From Spirochaetaceae bacterium (GTDB lineage Bacteria; Spirochaetota; Spirochaetia; Treponematales; Rectinemataceae): a stretch of 8,073 nt of DNA. Positions 5,473 through 8,073 of this stretch are shown piece by piece. The notes under the pieces are model-generated. The model was given only the letters and a program-made list of their open reading frames with translations, was not told where the DNA came from and did not search any database. The position numbers and the translations under genes were made by a program. Position 1 is the stretch's first letter; each line of letters opens with the position of its first letter. The stretch lies in contig JAEUJG010000402.1 of assembly GCA_016794765.1 (NCBI GenBank), positions 1 to 8,073 on the forward strand, given 5' to 3'.

Positions 5473-6960
5473 TCAGCCCTTCCCCGTCGCCAGGTCCAGC
5501 ACCCGGTAGGCGCCGTCGTAGGTGCCGATCGACTTTTGCCGGACGATGGAGTCGCACATGAGGGGCAGGAGTTCGTCGTCGCGGAAGAGGAGCTCGAGAG
5601 CCTGCGAGAGGAGGGCCGGAGTCCGGCACTCGATGGTGCCGTCGCCGAGCTCCGCGCCCCGGATGGCGCCCCAGGCCTCGTGGCCGCCGATGCGCTTCAG
5701 GAAGAGCTTCGGCACCGGATAGTAGGCCAGTTCGCTCGGCTTCGTCGCAAGGACGTCCGCGCAGCGCATGAGGAGGTTCGTCGCGTAGACGGCGGCGAAG
5801 ATGTCCTCGTGGAGGAAGGCGTGGACGCCCGCCACCTCGCCGTCCAGGGCCGCGGCGCAGAAGGCCTTGGTCTCGCCAAAGTCGTCGAAGTGCCGGACCG
5901 CGGCCGCCCCGAGCCAGGGCAGGTCCCGCGCCAGGCCCTCCCAGACGCCGCGGTGGTCGCCGACGTTGAGGAGGATGGCGACCTTGCCCGCCTCGACGTC
6001 CCCCTTGAGCGCGGCCAGGATCCGGGCCAGGAGCTCGCGCTGGGCGCCCGCGCCGCCGACGGACAGGAGGAGCCGCCGCGCCTTGCCGCCCCGCACGCGG
6101 GCGAGGCGCCGCGCGCAGTCGGCCTCGGCGTTGGCGACGAGCTCGTGGTCCACGACGTGCCCCGTCAGCTTGAGGCTCCCGGGCGGCATCATCTTAAGGG
6201 CCGTGCCCCCGCCGCCGAACCCGGCCAGGGCGCGATAGCCGAACCAGGAGGAGGGCCCCTGCACCGTGTGGATGGAGCCCTCGGCCAGGTGGAGGGCCAT
6301 GGGCCAGTTGTCCACCATCATGTTGACGACCCGCGTCATGCCCGCGTGCACGGCGGCCTGGCTGGCCCAGGAGTGCGTCCCGACGAAGGGCAGGTCGCGC
6401 GGCAGGGCGCCAAGGACGGGCGCGAACAGCTCGGAGACCTTCTGGTCGCCCGCGTTGTACGACAGCTTCTTGAAGCCCTCGTAGTTGAGGGGCTCCCAGA
6501 CGAGCTTGTCGAAGAGCGGGTACTTCTGGCTCCAGCGGCTGCCCATCGAATAGAGGCGGTTTTGTTCCGCGATGACCTTGGCGCCCGTGGTCTCCCCGTA
6601 GGCGAGGAGGTTCATCCAATAGGGCACGAGGCCCCGCGCGGCCGCCGCGCTCGCGATCGCCATCGCGGGCCGGTAGTGGCCGTAGCCCATGCGGATGGCG
6701 CCTATCGCGACACCCTTGGCCCCGTCGATCGGCTTCCCCCCGCCGCCCAGGACGAGCTCCTCGAGGCCGAAGAGCGGCCCCAGCGTCGCGTTGGGCGACG
6801 CCGACAGCTCGTAGCGGACGCCCGAGTCGTCGCCGTACCTCCGCGCGAAAGCCGCCTTCTTGCGCTCCGCCGCCCGCCTGGCCTTGGCGGGGACAGGGTT
6901 GCCGAAGATCACCGCGGAGCGGTCCGCGGCGCCGTCGCCGGGCCCGGCCTCAGGCGACAT
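5473..6960 (-). CDS. GT-B fold glycosyltransferase-like protein (MGDG synthase/MurG type)
   Basis: This 495-residue protein has no signal peptide and looks cytosolic or membrane-associated. At 86-103 the segment IGAIRMGYGHYRPAMAIA matches the glycine-rich acceptor-side loop (GxGHxxAAxAI) of MGDG synthase and diacylglycerol glucosyltransferases. At 294-315, ARRLLLSVGGAGAQRELLAR looks like the start of the C-terminal nucleotide-sugar domain. At 405-428, TKPSELAYYPVPKLFLKRIG, followed by GHE, occupies the place of the donor-binding loop (normally a Gly-Gly-xxx-Glu region) and looks divergent. I infer transfer of a sugar to a lipid or similar acceptor; donor and acceptor are unknown. The first 80 residues are an extra charged, alanine-rich region not typical of those enzymes. 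The start at 6960 has GGAGG 6 nt upstream (6967-6971) and overlaps the transporter gene by 11 nt, so the two form one coupled unit. Base composition is extremely GC-rich: 6061-6120 has only 10 A/T. Confidence 0.6.
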   Translation of the reverse strand: MSPEAGPGDGAADRSAVIFGNPVPAKARRAAERKKAAFARRYGDDSGVRYELSASPNATLGPLFGLEELVLGGGGKPIDGAKGVAIGAIRMGYGHYRPAMAIASAAAARGLVPYWMNLLAYGETTGAKVIAEQNRLYSMGSRWSQKYPLFDKLVWEPLNYEGFKKLSYNAGDQKVSELFAPVLGALPRDLPFVGTHSWASQAAVHAGMTRVVNMMVDNWPMALHLAEGSIHTVQGPSSWFGYRALAGFGGGGTALKMMPPGSLKLTGHVVDHELVANAEADCARRLARVRGGKARRLLLSVGGAGAQRELLARILAALKGDVEAGKVAILLNVGDHRGVWEGLARDLPWLGAAAVRHFDDFGETKAFCAAALDGEVAGVHAFLHEDIFAAVYATNLLMRCADVLATKPSELAYYPVPKLFLKRIGGHEAWGAIRGAELGDGTIECRTPALLSQALELLFRDDELLPLMCDSIVRQKSIGTYDGAYRVLDLATGKG

Positions 6961-8073
6961 GCTCTTCCTCCCCGCGCGCCAGGACCGCCAGGACGCCCTT
7001 TTCGTCGTAGCGCGAGAAAAGGAGGAGGCCGAGCGCGCAGAAGCCGATCGCGAACAGGGCCGTGAGGCGGATACCCAAGGGGCTCGCCGCGCTCTTCCCG
7101 AGGAGGAGGAGGGAGGGAAAGAGGAGGTTCGCGAAGGCGATGCCCATCTTCATCATGAAGGTGCGCGCGCCGAAGAAGATGCCCGCCTTGTACTGCCCCG
7201 TCTCCACGCCGTGGCTCTCCGCGATGTCCGCGACGATCGCGTTCGGCAGGATGCCGAAGATCGCCAGCGGCAAGGCCGCCAGCACGACGATGATCCAGGC
7301 CTGGGCGACGGCGGGAATCGGCAGGCGCCCGAGGAAGAGGACGAAGGCGAAGTCGAGGGCGAAGGCCGCGAAGGCCAGGATGAGGACGGGCTTCTTCCCG
7401 AACTTCTTGGCCACCAGGTTGACCGGCACGTAGAAGACGAAGGAGAGCACGAACATGACGAGCATGAGGAAGGAGGGCAGGGACTCGTCCAGGCCGAGGA
7501 GGGTGATGATGTAGTAGGTGATGCCCATTTGGATGAAGTTGAGCGCCACCCAGTAGGGCAGGTCGGAGAGCACGAACCAGCGGAAGTTGCGGTTCTTGAA
7601 GGTCGACTTGACCGCGTCGAGGACGCCCTCGTCAACGGCGTGGACCTCGGCGTAGCGGCGTTCGTCGATGAAGATGACGGGCAGGAGCATGAGGAGCGCC
7701 GCGACCAGCTCGAAGCCGCCGAGGGTCAGCTTGAAGGCCTCCGCCGGCGCCAGGCCCAAGGCCCGGCCGAGGGCCGGGTAGATCGCGTAGGCCTGGTTGC
7801 CGATCGCGAAGCCCAGGGCCCAGGTGATGGAGATGGCCGTGGAGATGCCGAGCCGCTCGTCCGGCGTATGGCCGAGCTCGGAGATCAGGGCGTTGTAGGG
7901 CGTGCAGTACATCGTGATGAAGAGGTAGTAGAGGGTGATGGTCAGGACGAGCCAGATCGAGTTGGCGGTCTGGCCTCCGGGCGTCGCCCCGCTCGCGATG
8001 GGGAAGAAGACGAGGAAGGCGAAGAGGGCGGTCGGGATCGCCGACATGAGGAGGAAGACCCGCCGCCGGCCCA
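6950..8073 (-). CDS. MFS transporter of the GPH (glycoside-pentoside-hexuronide)/MFS_2 type, N-terminus outside the window
   Basis: About 373 residues are visible and the frame stays open through the right edge. An ATG at 8047 is internal, because the codons before it read GRRRVFLL, the conserved loop between helices 2 and 3 of GPH transporters (GRRRPF-like). Ten hydrophobic helices follow, so with two missing ones the protein would have the usual 12. Typical GPH/MFS_2 segments are the helix with YCTPYNALISELGHTPDER and the second-half loop VADIAESHGVETGQYKAGIF leading into a helix with MMKMG. This family moves sugars, glycosides or, in animal MFSD2A, lysophospholipids, usually by cation symport. 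The substrate cannot be read here. The gene overlaps the GT-B-like gene by 11 nt, which suggests that the substrate or product is linked to that enzyme. A cytosolic loop of about 40 residues joins the two halves (DERRYAEVHAVDEG region). Confidence 0.85.
   Translation of the reverse strand, partial: GRRRVFLLMSAIPTALFAFLVFFPIASGATPGGQTANSIWLVLTITLYYLFITMYCTPYNALISELGHTPDERLGISTAISITWALGFAIGNQAYAIYPALGRALGLAPAEAFKLTLGGFELVAALLMLLPVIFIDERRYAEVHAVDEGVLDAVKSTFKNRNFRWFVLSDLPYWVALNFIQMGITYYIITLLGLDESLPSFLMLVMFVLSFVFYVPVNLVAKKFGKKPVLILAFAAFALDFAFVLFLGRLPIPAVAQAWIIVVLAALPLAIFGILPNAIVADIAESHGVETGQYKAGIFFGARTFMMKMGIAFANLLFPSLLLLGKSAASPLGIRLTALFAIGFCALGLLLFSRYDEKGVLAVLARGEEEHVA
6967..6971 (-). promoter_or_regulatory. 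Shine-Dalgarno site of the GT-B-like gene inside the transporter gene
   Basis: The complement reads GGAGG, 6 nt before the ATG at 6960, within the last codons of the transporter. It supports this start over later ATGs. Confidence 0.6.

Noticed and set aside
5326..7065. 579-codon open frame on the plus strand
   Set aside because: It is antisense to the GT-B-like gene and its product is dominated by R, G, A, P, E and D with no domain or membrane pattern. Long antisense frames are expected in DNA this GC-rich.
8045..8047. ATG at 8047 as the true start of the transporter
   Set aside because: In-frame codons upstream encode GRRRVFLL, the conserved loop after helix 2 of GPH transporters, and two helices would be missing. 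The gene is partial.

Overview
All supportable genes in this window lie on the minus strand. The DNA is GC-rich and comes from a bacterium with two membranes: there is a lipoprotein signal, a probable outer-membrane barrel and an RseC-family protein. My best guess at lineage is an uncultured high-GC spirochaete. The reasons are the relaxed lipobox, the short 'Cys-linker plus anchor-type Ig domain' start of the lipoprotein, and the flavour of the YmdB-like and glycosyltransferase-like proteins. This rests on memory of family appearance, and another diderm phylum such as Elusimicrobiota is possible.

In transcription order (high to low coordinates) there are three blocks. Block A (8073-5391) holds the C-terminal three quarters of a GPH-type MFS transporter, whose start lies beyond the window. 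It overlaps by 11 nt a 495-residue protein with GT-B glycosyltransferase features of the MGDG synthase/MurG kind. A clear hairpin plus T-rich tail closes the block. Block B (about 5300-1400) has a candidate -10 and a dyad at the presumed start site. It encodes a 714-residue exported protein with an apparent barrel, a middle domain, a transglutaminase-like cysteine domain and three TPRs. Overlapping this by 13 nt is a lipoprotein with an Ig-like domain and Asp-box repeats. A GC-rich hairpin with a short T-run follows its stop closely. Block C (about 1320-37) begins with a promoter-like sequence placed so that the mRNA would be almost leaderless. It encodes a YmdB-type phosphoesterase homologue with most metal ligands replaced, then an RseC/MucC-family membrane protein whose start lies 59 nt inside it. 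A possible further gene start is cut by the left edge.

The most noteworthy points are the altered active site of the YmdB homologue, the barrel-transglutaminase-TPR fusion coupled to a surface lipoprotein, and the pairing of a GT-B enzyme with a GPH transporter. I see no tRNA, rRNA, CRISPR array, insertion sequence or phage gene. No intergenic stretch exceeds 300 bases.
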